A stretch of DNA of 64,000 nucleotides, from positions 3,191,501 to 3,255,500 of the forward strand of contig NZ_CP096971.1 of the NCBI RefSeq assembly GCF_024758705.1, in the 5' to 3' direction. Each line of letters starts with the position of its first letter. The first letter of the stretch is position 1. Shown here piece after piece: positions 17,288-29,680 of the stretch. The notes under the pieces were generated by a model. That model searched no databases. It was not told the DNA's origin and saw nothing but the letters and a program-made list of their open reading frames with translations. The DNA comes from Sphingomonas sp. SUN019 (GTDB lineage: Bacteria > Pseudomonadota > Alphaproteobacteria > Sphingomonadales > Sphingomonadaceae). Position numbers and translations under genes: made by a program.

Positions 17288-18930
17288 GCGCGCTGCGCCG
17301 TCTGCTTCGCGATCAACGCGGCGGGGCCGGAATCATGGTCGCTGCGGCAATGCCGATCCTGATCGGGATGGGGGCGCTGGCGGTCGACGTCGGGTCGGTC
17401 CAGCTCGAGACGCGGCGGCTGCAGGGCATCGCCGATGCGGCCGCGATCGCCGCGGCGAGCAATCCAGGCAATGCGCAGGGCGCGGCCGAGGCGGTCGTCG
17501 CCGCGAACTGGGCGCGTCCCGTCACGGTTCGCACGACGGCGGGAACCTATTCCGCCGATCAGACGCAAGCGCAGGCGAACCGCTTCGTCGCCGGTGGCGC
17601 GAGTCCAGACGCCGCGCGGGTGGTGCTGGAGGCGCAGTCGCCGACGTTTCTGGCCGCGATTTTCGGCCAGCGATCGGTCACGATCGCGCGGCACGCGACG
17701 GCGGCGCGGCAACGGCTGGCGGCGTTTTCGATCGGGTCGCGGCTCGCCTCGCTCGACGGCGGAATCCTCAACGCCTATCTCGGTGCGCTGACCGGGAGCA
17801 GCCTGTCGCTGTCGGTAGCGGATTATCAGGCGCTGGCGTCCGCCAACGTCGATCTGTTCAGCTATCTGCCGCTATTGAAGTCGAGTGCGAATCTGGACGC
17901 CGCGACGTTCGACGACGTGTTGAAAAGCCAGGTGTCGACGCCGCAGGCGCTGAGCGCGCTGGCCGCTGCGCTCGACGCGAAGGGCAGTACGCAGGCGGCG
18001 AATGCGGTGCGATCGCTGTTGAACGTCTCGGGCGGACGGTCGGTGGCGTTGAATGCGCTGATCGATGCGGGGCCGTTCAGGAACGCATCGTCGGGCGGAA
18101 CGGGCATCGCCAGCGTCGATGGACTGGCGTTCGTCACCGCGCTGCTGCAACTGGCGTCGCCGTCGCGGCAGGTATCGCTGGATCTTGGCGCGGGCGTGCC
18201 GGGGCTCGCATCGACTCGAATCAGCCTGGCGATCGGTGAGCGTGAACAGCAATCGCCGTGGATCGCGATCAGCGCCGCGGGCACGCCGATCGTCCGCACG
18301 GCGCAGGTGCGGCTGTATGTGCGGACGCGGGTCGAAGCGACGGGACTGGACGGGCTGTCGGGGCTCGCGAAGATCAACCTGCCCATCCTGGTCGAGCTGG
18401 CGAGCGCGGAAGGGAAACTGAACGCGATCGACTGCGCGACCCCGACGACGCGTAGCGTGACTCTGGACGCAAGGACCGACATCGGCAGCGCGTCGCTGGG
18501 CACGATCGACGAGACCCGGCTGGCGGATTTCTCCACCGCGCTGACGCCGTCCGAAGCGACGCTGGTTCAGGCGCTGCTGTTGCTGGAGGTGAAGGGCAAG
18601 TCCAGGATTTCACTGGGCGCAGCCGAACCGTGGAAGGCGCTTCGCTTCTCGCAGGACGAGATCGATCGCGGCGTGCGCAAGACCGTGCAGAGCAGCACGC
18701 CGGTAGCCGGGGTTGCGACATCGCTGCTGACGCAGGCCGACCTGCGCCTCAGTCCGGTGCCCCTGCCGCTCAGTCCGATCCTGCGATCGGTCGGCGGCGC
18801 GCTTAATGCGGCCGCACCGGCGCTGGACAGTCTCTTGATGGTCACGACCGGAACGCTGGGCGTCGGTCTGGGCGAAGCGGACCTTCGCGTCACCGGAATG
18901 CGGTGCGGAACCGCGGTGTTGGTCGCATAA
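17284..18930 (+). CDS. TadG-like (Tad domain) pilus-associated protein
   Basis: 548-residue protein with the Tad/TadG N-terminal helix (LRDQRGGAGIMVAAAMPILI, then ALAVDVGSVQLETRRLQGIADAAAIAAA). This is followed by about 480 residues of predicted extracytoplasmic sequence rich in Ala, Leu and Ser. The start is GTG within the GTGA overlap with the TadE-like gene, so the two are translationally coupled. The large domain has no VWA motif that I can see and has not been assigned a role. A perfect 30-base palindrome follows the stop. Confidence 0.8.
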   Translation: MSALRRLLRDQRGGAGIMVAAAMPILIGMGALAVDVGSVQLETRRLQGIADAAAIAAASNPGNAQGAAEAVVAANWARPVTVRTTAGTYSADQTQAQANRFVAGGASPDAARVVLEAQSPTFLAAIFGQRSVTIARHATAARQRLAAFSIGSRLASLDGGILNAYLGALTGSSLSLSVADYQALASANVDLFSYLPLLKSSANLDAATFDDVLKSQVSTPQALSALAAALDAKGSTQAANAVRSLLNVSGGRSVALNALIDAGPFRNASSGGTGIASVDGLAFVTALLQLASPSRQVSLDLGAGVPGLASTRISLAIGEREQQSPWIAISAAGTPIVRTAQVRLYVRTRVEATGLDGLSGLAKINLPILVELASAEGKLNAIDCATPTTRSVTLDARTDIGSASLGTIDETRLADFSTALTPSEATLVQALLLLEVKGKSRISLGAAEPWKALRFSQDEIDRGVRKTVQSSTPVAGVATSLLTQADLRLSPVPLPLSPILRSVGGALNAAAPALDSLLMVTTGTLGVGLGEADLRVTGMRCGTAVLVA

Positions 18931-18946
18931 TTGACGAACGACGAAA

Positions 18947-18976
18947 GGACCGGCCCGGCGCGCGCCGGGCCGGTCC
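18947..18976. terminator. 30-base perfect palindrome, probable bidirectional terminator
   Basis: A perfect inverted repeat, GGACCGGCCCGGCGC and its complement with no spacer, lies between the convergent ends of the tadG-like gene and the outer-membrane protein gene. Read on the minus strand it is followed by TTTCGTCGTT, a weak U-tract, so it probably ends the outer-membrane protein message. On the plus strand no T-run follows. Confidence 0.65.
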
Positions 18977-18987
18977 CTGGACGCGGC

Positions 18988-19863
18988 TTAGAAGCGGAAC
19001 GCCGCCGTGGCGCGAATGCTGTGCCAGCGGAAGTTGGTGTCGCTGCGACGGAAATCGGTGCCATTCACCGTGCCGCCGTTGTTCGCGTTCGTGAACGGCG
19101 TGCCGGCCGGACCCGCGGTACGGACGCGGAAGGAATCGTCCTGATAATCGTGGTACAGATATTCCAGGCCGATCGAGAAGTTGTTGCCCAGCTTCTGCTC
19201 GACACCGCCGCCCGCCTGATACCCGAACTGATCACGCTTGCCGCGGCCAGTGAAACTGTTCGTGCTCTGGCTGGACGAGAAGTCGCTGTCGATCCGGGCA
19301 TAGCCGGGGCCGAACGCGCCGTAGAACAGGGTCGTGTTGTTCGGCGTGTAGCCGGCGCGGGCGCGGATACCGGCCTCCCAATCGATCGAACGCGTGAAGA
19401 CGTAGTTCGCCGGAGTCACCGAAAAGGCGGTGACGCTGTCGGTGATCTCGGTCTTGCCGAATTCGCCGACGACGCCGATCACGATGTTGCCCATCTGCTG
19501 ATCGATCCCGACGCGGCCATAATAGGACCAGCCGTCCTTGTCGTTCCGGCAACCGGTGCCACGCGGCTGCGCCAGGTTTGCCGTGCTCTGCTGCCCTGGC
19601 GCGTTGGCGCTGACGCCGCGACCGTTGCAGAAACCGGGGCTGAAGGCGTTGCCGCCCGTGCCGGTCAGCACGGAATCACCGAAGCGGCCATCCAGGTTGC
19701 GATCGAACAGGACCGAGCCCGCGTCGTTGCCCTGAACGTCGTAACCGCCGGCTGCGCCGACGTAGATGCCGGTGAACGTGTCTTCGTTCATTTCCTGCGC
19801 CGACGCGGCGGCTGGCATGATTGCGAACGCGGTCGCAGCGGTGAGAAAGAGGCCGAACTTCAC
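18988..19863 (-). CDS. Outer-membrane beta-barrel protein
   Basis: 291-residue porin-like protein. It has a cleavable signal (MKFGLFLTAATAFAIMPAAA then SAQE), then alternating strands such as FTGIYVGAAGGYDVQG, WSYYGRVGIDQQMG, IDWEAGIRARAGYT and FSIGLEYLYHDYQD. It ends in phenylalanine (ATAAFRF), the insertion signal for the BAM complex. It resembles the OmpW/Opa-like 8-10-strand barrels of sphingomonads. It contains a Cys pair (GFCNGRG, GTGCRND) in a surface-loop region. The start codon is GTG with AGGAG eight bases upstream. It diverges from parE. Confidence 0.82.
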   Translation of the reverse strand: MKFGLFLTAATAFAIMPAAASAQEMNEDTFTGIYVGAAGGYDVQGNDAGSVLFDRNLDGRFGDSVLTGTGGNAFSPGFCNGRGVSANAPGQQSTANLAQPRGTGCRNDKDGWSYYGRVGIDQQMGNIVIGVVGEFGKTEITDSVTAFSVTPANYVFTRSIDWEAGIRARAGYTPNNTTLFYGAFGPGYARIDSDFSSSQSTNSFTGRGKRDQFGYQAGGGVEQKLGNNFSIGLEYLYHDYQDDSFRVRTAGPAGTPFTNANNGGTVNGTDFRRSDTNFRWHSIRATAAFRF

Positions 19864-20010
19864 TGTATATTCTCCTGAATTGGTCGGCGCAGATACGATC
19901 GGGGCCGGGCCGCGGTTGCGCGATGAAATGTTGCTGGGCCAATTCGCGCGGCCAATGTTGCAGCTTTGCCACAGTGATACGGTTTGTCCGCGGGCGTCCG
20001 CCGGATATAG

Positions 20011-23259
<3,249 letters not shown>

Positions 23260-23279
<20 letters not shown>

Positions 23280-24090
23280 AGTCGCCCAACCCGCCGAGCA
23301 CGCCGCCCTCGCCCCGGTTGCCGCCGCGGCCGCCCGCCGCCGCCAACATCCGGCCCGCCAGCCGCGAGAAGGGGAGGGACTGAATCCACACCTTGCCGGG
23401 GCCGCGCAGGCGGGCGAAGAATGCGCCTTCGCCGCCGGAGAACATCGTGCGGATGCCGCCGACCGCGATCAGGTCGAAATCGACGCTGGGGGTATAGGCG
23501 GCGAGGCAGCCCGTATCGACGTGCAGTTCCTCACCCGCGCGCAATTCGCGCTCCACCACGGTGCCGCCCATCTGGACGAAGACCCAGCCGTCGCCGTCCA
23601 GTTTCTGCATGATGAAGCCTTCGCCGCCGAACAGCCCGGTCATCACCTTGCGCTGAAACGCGATGCCGATCTGGACGCCCTTCGCGGCGGCGAGGAAGCT
23701 GTCCTTCTGGCAGATCAATGTGCCGCCCACGTCGGCGAGGCGGATCGGCAGGATCGATCCGGGCGTGGGGGAGGCGAAGGCGACGCGCGCCTTGCCCGAC
23801 CCGCGGTGCGTGAAGACGGTGGTGAACAGGCTTTCGCCCGTCACCAGCCGTTTGCCCGCGCCGAGCAGCTTGCCCATGAACCCGCCGCTTTGATCGCCCG
23901 ATCCGTCGCCGAAGACGGTGGTCATCTCGACGCTGGCGTCCTTCCACACCATGCCGCCGGCTTCGGCGACAGCGCTTTCGCCCGGATCGAGTTCGATCTC
24001 GACGAACTGCAACTCCTGGCCCTTGATCTCGAAATCGATATCGTCGGCCACGCCTGACTTTGCGTGATGGCTCCAGGGGTTGTTGGTCAT
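23260..24090 (-). CDS. TIGR00266/AIM24-family protein
   Basis: 276-residue protein of the AIM24 (TIGR00266) family, a duplicated beta-domain related in fold to tryptophan-RNA-binding attenuator protein. Recognisable segments are FEIKGQELQFVEIELDPGES, AEAGGMVWKD, GEGFIMQKLDGDGWVFVQ, and CLAAYTPSVDFDLIAVGG. The C-terminus is Gly/Arg-rich (AAGGRGGNRGEGGVLGG), perhaps flexible. The family is widespread and without a firm bacterial function; in mitochondria AIM24 affects membrane complexes. A GGAG site lies before the ATG. Confidence 0.83.
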
Positions 24091-24121
24091 GCGAAAGGCT
24101 CCGTCGTTGAACGGCGCCGTT

Positions 24122-24355
24122 CTAATCGCGGCGGCGCGCGGCGAGAAGATGCCGGATGCGGCGGACGATGCCGAGCGCGACGAAACCTAGCGCGATCGCA
24201 ATGGGGATGAGCGGCGCGACGCGGGGGATTGCTGGCAACCAGCGCGCGCGGACGACGACCAGCAGTACGCCGGCCAGCGCCAGCGGCAGCGCGATCAGTG
24301 CGGGCGCGAAGGCGGCGTGGCGCAGCGCGGCGAGGTCGCGGGGGGCGAGCGGCAT
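24122..24355 (-). CDS. Small membrane protein (77 aa)
   Basis: Seventy-seven residues starting MPLAPRDLAALRHAAF. Two hydrophobic helices are evident: ALIALPLALAGVLLVVVRA and VAPLIPIAIALGFVALGIV, with an Arg-rich cytoplasmic tail RRIRHLLAARRRD. A longer in-frame start exists but adds a non-hydrophobic Ser/Thr-rich leader. Function unknown. It diverges from the brnT remnant and follows the AIM24-family gene direction. Confidence 0.6.
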   Translation of the reverse strand: MPLAPRDLAALRHAAFAPALIALPLALAGVLLVVVRARWLPAIPRVAPLIPIAIALGFVALGIVRRIRHLLAARRRD

Positions 24356-24419
24356 CCGCGCGCTATCGCCCGTTCCGAACGCGCTTGCAAAGGGAGTTTT
24401 TGTATCTACATCTGACGCG

Positions 24420-24689
24420 GTGGAGGTGGCGTTCGATCCGGCGAAGGACGCCATCAACATCGCCGAGCACGGTGTGTCGCTGGCGGTCGGGGCGACGATC
24501 TTCGACGATCATGACCACATCGTCCTGACCTCGATCCGGCCGGTCGATGGTGAGGACCGATAGAAGGTGATCGGAATGATCGAGGGAAAGCTGTTCACAG
24601 GTGTGCACGTCCGGCGCGGAACGGTAATCCGCTTCATTTCGGTCAGGAGGAGTAACGATGGCGAATCACGCATCTATCGTCGCGCTTGA
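24420..24689 (+). pseudogene. brnT: brnT-like toxin gene interrupted by an in-frame amber codon
   Basis: Codons from GTG at 24420 read VEVAFDPAKDAINIAEHGVS up to GEDR, then TAG at 24561-24563. The same frame then continues KVIGMIEGKLFTGVHVRRGT to VIRFISVRRSN and ends at TGA at 24687-24689. Together the two halves match a full BrnT RNase-type toxin (DPAKxxxNxxKHG start, RxxVIG centre, RIISVRRA end). The TAG occupies the place of an aromatic residue in relatives, so one base change from TGG, TAC or TAT would explain it. No frameshift is needed. As written the product is a 47-residue fragment lacking the catalytic C-terminal half; suppression or a sequencing error are alternatives. The 3' end overlaps brnA by 32 bases. 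Confidence 0.85.
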
Positions 24690-24903
24690 GGCCGATCCGG
24701 CGGACGCGGAGGATTTCGCGGTTTCGCATGCCGAGATAGAACGGGCGCTGGCCGAGCGGCGGGCGCGTCCTGGCCGGCCGCGGGGATCGACCAAGGAACA
24801 GGTGTCGCTGCGGATCGATCGCGATGTGCTCGAACGCTTCCGCGCGACCGGCCCCGGCTGGCAGACGCGGATCAACGAAGCGTTGCGCCGCGTCCAGCCG
24901 TAA
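24658..24903 (+). CDS. brnA: BrnA-like antitoxin
   Basis: Eighty-one-residue antitoxin. The C-terminal half GRPRGSTKEQVSLRIDRDVL with ERFRATGPGWQTRINEALRR is the ribbon-helix-helix DNA-binding core of BrnA, which also wraps and inhibits BrnT and represses the brnTA promoter. It is intact, with a strong AGGAGG-type site (GGTCAGGAGGAGTAACG) before the ATG that lies inside the toxin coding sequence. The acidic N-terminal part is where BrnA normally contacts the toxin. Confidence 0.85.
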   Translation: MANHASIVALEADPADAEDFAVSHAEIERALAERRARPGRPRGSTKEQVSLRIDRDVLERFRATGPGWQTRINEALRRVQP

Positions 24904-25005
24904 CGGCGGGGGATATTGCCCCCGCGCGTTCGCGCGCGTATCGGGCAATGCACGGGCGGTCCGCTGATGGGGCCGCCCGCGCTGTTTCTATCGAGGAGAC
25001 CTCCC

Positions 25006-26196
25006 GTGTCGATCACCGCCCTGATGCCCGTTTACCCACGTTGCGGGGTGCGGCCGGTGCGAGGCGAAGGGTGCCATCTGATCGGCGAGGACGGCCAGCG
25101 CTATCTCGATTTCGCGAGCGGTATCGCGGTCAACTGCCTTGGCCACGGCCACCCTAAACTGGTGAAGGCGATCGCGGATCAGGCCGCGACGCTGATGCAC
25201 GTCAGCAACCTGTACGGATCGCCGCAGGGCGAGGCGTTTGCGCAACGGCTGGTCGACAATAGCTTCGCCGACACGGTGTTCTTCACCAATTCGGGCGCCG
25301 AGGCGGTCGAATGTGCGATCAAGACCGCGCGGCGTTACCATTTCGCCAACGGCAATCCCGAACGGCATACGCTCATCACTTTCTCGATGGCGTTCCACGG
25401 GCGCACGATCGGCACGATCTCGGCGACCAACCAGGCAAAGATGCGCGATGGGTTCGAGCCGTTGTTGCCGGGCTTCGCCTACGCCGAGTTCAACGATCTG
25501 GCAGGAGCGCTGGCGCTGATCGATGCGAACACCGCGGGCTTCTTGGTCGAACCGATCCAGGGCGAGGGCGGCATCCGCCCGGCGTCGAAGGAATTCCTGA
25601 CCGGCCTGCGCAAGGCGTGCGACGAACACGGCCTGCTGCTGGTGCTGGATGAGGTGCAGGCGGGGTATGGCCGGACGGGCAAGTTGTTCGCGCACGAACT
25701 GTACGGCGTGACGCCCGATATCGTTGCCTCGGCGAAGGGCATTGGCGGCGGCTTCCCGCTCGGCGCGTGCCTGGCGACCGAGGAGGCCGCGAAGGGCATG
25801 GTGATCGGCACGCACGGCTCCACCTATGGCGGGAATCCGCTGGCGATGGCGGCGGGCGAGGCGGTGCTCGACGTGATCCTGGAGGACGGTTTCCTCGATA
25901 ACGTGACGAAGATGGGCGACCGGCTGCGGCAGGCGCTGGAGCAGATGATCCCGAACCACGATCATCTGTTCGACAGCGTGCGCGGGCATGGTCTGATGCT
26001 GGGGTTGAAGCTGAAAAGCGACAGCCGCCGATTCGTGGCGCACGCGCGCGACAATCACGGGCTGCTGCTGGTCGCGGCGGGCGAGAACGTCGTTCGCATC
26101 CTGCCGCCTTTGGTGATCGACGAGAGCCATATCGCGGAATGTATCGAGAAACTGAGCGAAGCGGCGCGGGTGTACGTGCCCGCCAGCGATGAGTAG
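25006..26196 (+). CDS. argD: Acetylornithine aminotransferase
   Basis: 396-residue class III PLP aminotransferase of arginine synthesis, converting N-acetylglutamate semialdehyde to N-acetylornithine. PLP is held by Lys244 (ASAKGIGGGFPLGA) and Asp215 in LDEVQAGYGRTG. SGAEAVECAIKTAR is the phosphate-binding segment. The start is a GTG with GAGGAGACC upstream; upstream in-frame codons do not fit the family. argF follows after a 130-base palindromic element and then hslO, an order conserved in many alphaproteobacteria. Confidence 0.92.
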   Translation: MSITALMPVYPRCGVRPVRGEGCHLIGEDGQRYLDFASGIAVNCLGHGHPKLVKAIADQAATLMHVSNLYGSPQGEAFAQRLVDNSFADTVFFTNSGAEAVECAIKTARRYHFANGNPERHTLITFSMAFHGRTIGTISATNQAKMRDGFEPLLPGFAYAEFNDLAGALALIDANTAGFLVEPIQGEGGIRPASKEFLTGLRKACDEHGLLLVLDEVQAGYGRTGKLFAHELYGVTPDIVASAKGIGGGFPLGACLATEEAAKGMVIGTHGSTYGGNPLAMAAGEAVLDVILEDGFLDNVTKMGDRLRQALEQMIPNHDHLFDSVRGHGLMLGLKLKSDSRRFVAHARDNHGLLLVAAGENVVRILPPLVIDESHIAECIEKLSEAARVYVPASDE

Positions 26197-26204
26197 GCAC
26201 TTCA

Positions 26205-26336
26205 AATCCTCCCCGGAACGGGGAGGGGGACCACGCGCTTCTTCAGCGCGTGGTGGAGGGGCAGCCGCAAGCGCCCCGCTCGTGGCTGCCCCTCCACCAG
26301 CTTCGCTGGTCCCCCTCCCTGTTCCGGGGAGGGATT
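26205..26336. repeat. Class A intergenic palindromic element, copy 1
   Basis: About 130 bases forming a long interrupted palindrome. The outer arms are hairpins of type CCTCCCCG...CGGGGAGG. The inner arms are TGGTGGAGGGGCAGCC and its complement, around a short variable centre. The loops carry CGCGCTTCTTCAGCGCG-type sub-hairpins. The same design recurs at 30317 and 35461, each time between genes, here between argD and argF. Confidence 0.85.
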
Positions 26337-26341
26337 AGAGA

Positions 26342-27259
26342 GTGCGACATTTCCTGAACCTTTCCGACGCGGGCGCGGATGGCATCGCGGCAATGCTGGT
26401 CGATGCGCTGGATCGCAAGGCCGCGCGCACCGGTTGGCCAAAGGGTCGCCGCGACGCCGACATGCCGCTCGCGGGGCACGTCCTGGCAATGGTGTTCGAG
26501 AAAAATTCCACCCGCACTCGCGTGTCGTTCGACATGGCGATCCGCCAACTCGGCGGCACCTCGATCGTGATGGATGCGGGCACGATGCAACTCGGCCGCG
26601 GGGAGAGCGTCGCGGATACCGCGCGCGTGCTGTCGGGTTATGTCGACGCGATCATGATCCGCACCGACGATCATGCCAAGGTCGAGGAGATGGCGCATCA
26701 CGCGACCGTTCCGGTCATCAACGGCCTGACCGACGCATCGCATCCGTGCCAGATCATGGCTGATTTGCTGACGATCATCGAAAGCGGGAAGGCGTTGCCG
26801 GGGCTGAAGGTCGCGTGGCTGGGCGACGGCAACAACGTGCTCGCCTCGATCGTCGAAGCGGCGGGGCTGATGCATTTCGACGTCGTCGCGGCGTGCCCGC
26901 AGGGGTTTCAGCCCGAAGAAGAAGCGATCGTCCGCGCCTCCGGCCGCGCGCGCGTCGTCGCCGATCCGCGCGAGGCGGTGGAGGGGGCGGACATCATTGT
27001 CACCGACACGTGGATTTCGATGGGGCAGGACCATGCCGAAACGAAGCTGAAAGCGCTGACGCCGTATCAGGTCGATGCTGCGCTGATGGCGGCGGCCAAG
27101 TCCGATGCGAAGTTCCTCCATTGCCTGCCCGCGCACCGCGGCGAGGAAGTGACTGCGGAGGTGATCGACGGCCCGCAGTCGCTGATCTGGGCCGAGGCGG
27201 AAAACCGGCTGCACGCGCAGAAATCGATCCTGCGCTGGTGCTTCGGGCAGATCGGTTGA
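26342..27259 (+). CDS. argF: Ornithine carbamoyltransferase
   Basis: 305-residue enzyme joining ornithine and carbamoyl phosphate to citrulline. The carbamoyl-phosphate site STRTR is at residues 56-60 ([12 protein letters not shown]). HPCQIMAD and the ornithine/catalytic loop [11 protein letters not shown] are both intact, as is WLGDGNNV. The start codon is GTG (MRHFLNLSD), six bases after the palindromic element, leaving little room for a conventional ribosome-binding site other than GGGATTAGAGA. The element may therefore influence its translation. Confidence 0.93.
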   Translation: MRHFLNLSDAGADGIAAMLVDALDRKAARTGWPKGRRDADMPLAGHVLAMVFEKNSTRTRVSFDMAIRQLGGTSIVMDAGTMQLGRGESVADTARVLSGYVDAIMIRTDDHAKVEEMAHHATVPVINGLTDASHPCQIMADLLTIIESGKALPGLKVAWLGDGNNVLASIVEAAGLMHFDVVAACPQGFQPEEEAIVRASGRARVVADPREAVEGADIIVTDTWISMGQDHAETKLKALTPYQVDAALMAAAKSDAKFLHCLPAHRGEEVTAEVIDGPQSLIWAEAENRLHAQKSILRWCFGQIG

Positions 27260-27286
27260 TCGGACGGGGTTCGGACCCCAGATAAC

Positions 27287-27396
27287 CGTCGTCCCCGCGC
27301 ACGCGGGAACCCATCTCCGGTGCGAGCCGCAAGCCCGCCCGTCCCGTTTGCCGAACGAACAGGTGATGGGTTCCCGCTTTCGCGGGGATGACGTTT
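27287..27396. repeat. Class B intergenic palindromic element
   Basis: Inverted repeat with arms GTCGTCCCCGCGCACGCGGG/AACCCAT and ATGGGTT/CCCGCTTTCGCGGGGATGAC, about 50 bases apart. Each arm is itself a hairpin (CCCGCG...CGCGGG). This CGCGGGGATGAC / GTCATCCCCGCG motif is a common intergenic repeat in alphaproteobacteria, as far as I know. It separates argF from hslO and ends about 11 bases before the hslO start. Confidence 0.75.
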
Positions 27397-27407
27397 TTGG
27401 ATGGCTG

Positions 27408-28325
27408 ATGACCGATAGTTCAAACCCCGACCTCGATCTCGACCGCGCGCTCGGCTTCACGATCCCTGCGCGTCACGCGCGTGGGCGAGTGATCCGCGTC
27501 GGGCCGGTGCTCGACACGATCCTGGCCGCACACGCCTATCCGCCCGTGATCGAGGCGTTGCTGGCGGAGGCGCTGACGCTGACCGCGCTGATCGGGTCGA
27601 CGTTGAAGGACACCGCCGGGCAACTCACGCTCCAGACGCAGAGCGAACAGGGCGTCGTGCGGCTGCTGGTGTGCGATTATCAGGGCGGCGAATTGCGCGG
27701 GTACGTCCAGTATGACGCCGACCGGCTGGCCGACGCGCCCGCCGATCCGACATTGTTCGCGCTGTTCGGCAAGGCGTATCTGGCGATCACCTTCGATCTG
27801 GCGTCCAGCGGCGAGCGCTATCAGGGGATCGTGCCGCTCGACGGCGATACCTTGTCGCAAGCCGCGCAGAGCTATTTCGTTCAGTCCGAGCAGATTCCTA
27901 CGCTGGTACGGACCGGGTTCGCCAAGGGCCCGGACGGGAAATGCGCCGCGGGCGGGCTGTTGCTGCAGCATCTGCCGGAGGGCGAGGACGGACGTGAGCG
28001 GCTGCACACGAAGCTCGACCATCCCGAATGGGAGCATGTCGCGATCCTGGGGCAGACGATGAGCGCCGGCGAGTTGGCCGATACATCGATCCCGCTAGAA
28101 ACGCTGATCTGGCGGCTGTTCAACGAAGAGGACGAAGTCCGCGTACTGGGCGGCGTGGCGCTGACGCGCGGATGCCGTTGCACGCGCGAGCATATCATCT
28201 CGGTGCTGGCGAAGTTCCCGGACGAGGAGCGCGCCGCAATGGCCGACGACGCAGGCATGATCGCGGTCGATTGCGCATTCTGTTCGACGGTTTTCCCGAT
28301 TCGGGCCGATACGCTCGCCGCATGA
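27408..28325 (+). CDS. hslO: Hsp33 redox-regulated chaperone
   Basis: 305-residue Hsp33, a cytoplasmic holdase activated by oxidation. The N-terminal domain contains the family segments VLDTILAAHAYPPVIEALLAEAL and SEQGVVRLLVCDYQGGELRGYV. The C-terminal zinc switch is complete as CRC and CAFC, separated by about 30 residues (TRGCRCTREH ... VDCAFCSTVF). The start at MTDSSNPDLDLD follows a palindromic element directly; the longer frame runs through that element and is unlikely to be translated. Confidence 0.92.
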   Translation: MTDSSNPDLDLDRALGFTIPARHARGRVIRVGPVLDTILAAHAYPPVIEALLAEALTLTALIGSTLKDTAGQLTLQTQSEQGVVRLLVCDYQGGELRGYVQYDADRLADAPADPTLFALFGKAYLAITFDLASSGERYQGIVPLDGDTLSQAAQSYFVQSEQIPTLVRTGFAKGPDGKCAAGGLLLQHLPEGEDGRERLHTKLDHPEWEHVAILGQTMSAGELADTSIPLETLIWRLFNEEDEVRVLGGVALTRGCRCTREHIISVLAKFPDEERAAMADDAGMIAVDCAFCSTVFPIRADTLAA

Positions 28326-28332
28326 TCGCTCA

Positions 28333-28350
28333 AAACCCACCGCTGGGTTT
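28333..28350 (+). terminator. Short hairpin after hslO
   Basis: AAACCCA and TGGGTTT form a perfect 7-base stem with a CCGC loop just after the hslO stop. No long T-tract follows (CCGAATCTGC), so termination is possible but weak. Confidence 0.45.
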
Positions 28351-28422
28351 CCGAATCTGCTATAGTCGAGTCGTCCGGCGAAACGTAGGGGATCGCGAGC
28401 CGCTCCGGGCACGGGGATTGAG

Positions 28423-28836
28423 ATGCGTCGATATCTGCAACGCCTGGCGGTGGCCGGGCTGATCGCCGTTTCCGCGACCGCACCCGCGCAGGCGCCGCGG
28501 GTCGCGGCGCTCGACTTGGTCGCGCCGGGCGCATGGTCGCTGCACGAGATCGGATCGACCGGCGCGCCGCTTGCCCTGTGCGTGCGTGAAGCGACCGCCT
28601 TGCTGCAGGTGCGGCACGGCGCGTCGCAATGTTCGCGCTTCGTGGTTGATCAGGGGCCGCGGCGGGCCACGGTTCATTATACCTGCCCCGGCCTTGGCTA
28701 CGGCCGCACGACATTGTCGGTCGAGGACGAAGGCGTCATCCGGTTGCAGACGCAGGGAATCCTGCGCGGCGCGCCGTTCGATTTCGATTACGAAGCGCGC
28801 CGCACCGGAACCTGCTCTCCCGCGGGCACGCGTTAA
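28423..28836 (+). CDS. Exported DUF3617-like protein
   Basis: 137-residue protein with a signal peptide ([20 protein letters not shown], then PAQA). The mature domain has four cysteines ([32 protein letters not shown]) and the pattern [10 protein letters not shown] ... [10 protein letters not shown] ... [20 protein letters not shown], similar to the DUF3617 family of periplasmic proteins. Two disulfides are likely. The function is unknown. A good terminator follows at 28927. Confidence 0.7.
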   Translation: MRRYLQRLAVAGLIAVSATAPAQAPRVAALDLVAPGAWSLHEIGSTGAPLALCVREATALLQVRHGASQCSRFVVDQGPRRATVHYTCPGLGYGRTTLSVEDEGVIRLQTQGILRGAPFDFDYEARRTGTCSPAGTR

Positions 28837-28926
28837 GACGGTCTTCACCCTGGTCGAGTTATATCGGCCGGGTGCTTTCTTTGGGCACGCTTTTCTCCCT
28901 AGCTGGCCGGTGACGGCCTATCCTTT

Positions 28927-28953
28927 GGGCCGTCCCCCGGGGCGGCCCTTTTT
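28927..28953 (+). terminator. Intrinsic terminator after DUF3617-like gene
   Basis: GGGCCGTCC / GGGCGGCCC stem with a short C-rich loop, followed by TTTTT and CTTG. It closes the unit upstream of queC. Confidence 0.8.
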
Positions 28954-28993
28954 CTTGCGCCAAACCGCCGATGGGCCTAGCGCGCCCGCGATC

Positions 28994-29680
28994 ATGACCA
29001 ACGAAGTTCCTCTGGCGGTCGCCCTCGTTTCGGGCGGCCTCGATTCCATGGTGTCGGCGGCGCTGGCGCGGGAGGCGGGACATCGCCTGCTCGCGCTGTC
29101 GATCGACTATAACCAGCGTCACCGGCTGGAACTCGCAGCGGCGCGGCGGATCGCCAAGCTGTTGGAGGCTAAACGCCATATCGTGCTGCCGATCGACCTG
29201 TCGGCGTTCGGCGGTTCCGCGCTGACCGCGGACATCGACGTGCCGAAGGACGGCGTTGGGCCGGGCATCCCGGTCACCTACGTCCCCGCGCGCAACACGA
29301 TCTTCCTCAGCCTGGCGCTCGGCTGGGCGGAGGCGGCGGGCGCGCGCGATTTGTACGTCGGGGTCAACGCGCTCGATTATTCGGGCTATCCCGATTGCCG
29401 CCCCGAATTCATCGCCGGGTTCGAGGCGCTGGCCGAACTGGCCACGAAGGCGGGAGTCGAGGGTAGCCCGTTCCGCATCCAGGCCCCGCTTCAGCACATG
29501 ACGAAGGCCGACATCGTTCGCGAAGGCGCGCGGCTGGGGCTGGACATGGGGCTTAGCTGGTCGTGTTACGATCCGGCGGGAATGCAGCATTGCGGACGCT
29601 GCGACAGTTGCCGATTGCGCGCGAAGGGGTTCGAGGAGGCGGGCGTCGTCGATCCGACGGACTACGCCGAACGTCCATGA
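28994..29680 (+). CDS. queC: 7-cyano-7-deazaguanine synthase
   Basis: 228-residue ATP-dependent ligase that converts 7-carboxy-7-deazaguanine to preQ0, on the path to queuosine. The PP-loop SGGLDS is at residues 13-18. The zinc site is in [20 protein letters not shown], a C-x8-C-x2-C-x2-C cluster. [19 protein letters not shown] is also typical. The start was chosen at [15 protein letters not shown]. Its stop overlaps the queE start by four bases. Confidence 0.93.
   Translation: MTNEVPLAVALVSGGLDSMVSAALAREAGHRLLALSIDYNQRHRLELAAARRIAKLLEAKRHIVLPIDLSAFGGSALTADIDVPKDGVGPGIPVTYVPARNTIFLSLALGWAEAAGARDLYVGVNALDYSGYPDCRPEFIAGFEALAELATKAGVEGSPFRIQAPLQHMTKADIVREGARLGLDMGLSWSCYDPAGMQHCGRCDSCRLRAKGFEEAGVVDPTDYAERP

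Noticed and set aside
24420..24689. Frameshift as cause of the broken brnT
   Set aside because: The frame before and after the stop is the same, so a single nonsense codon explains it.
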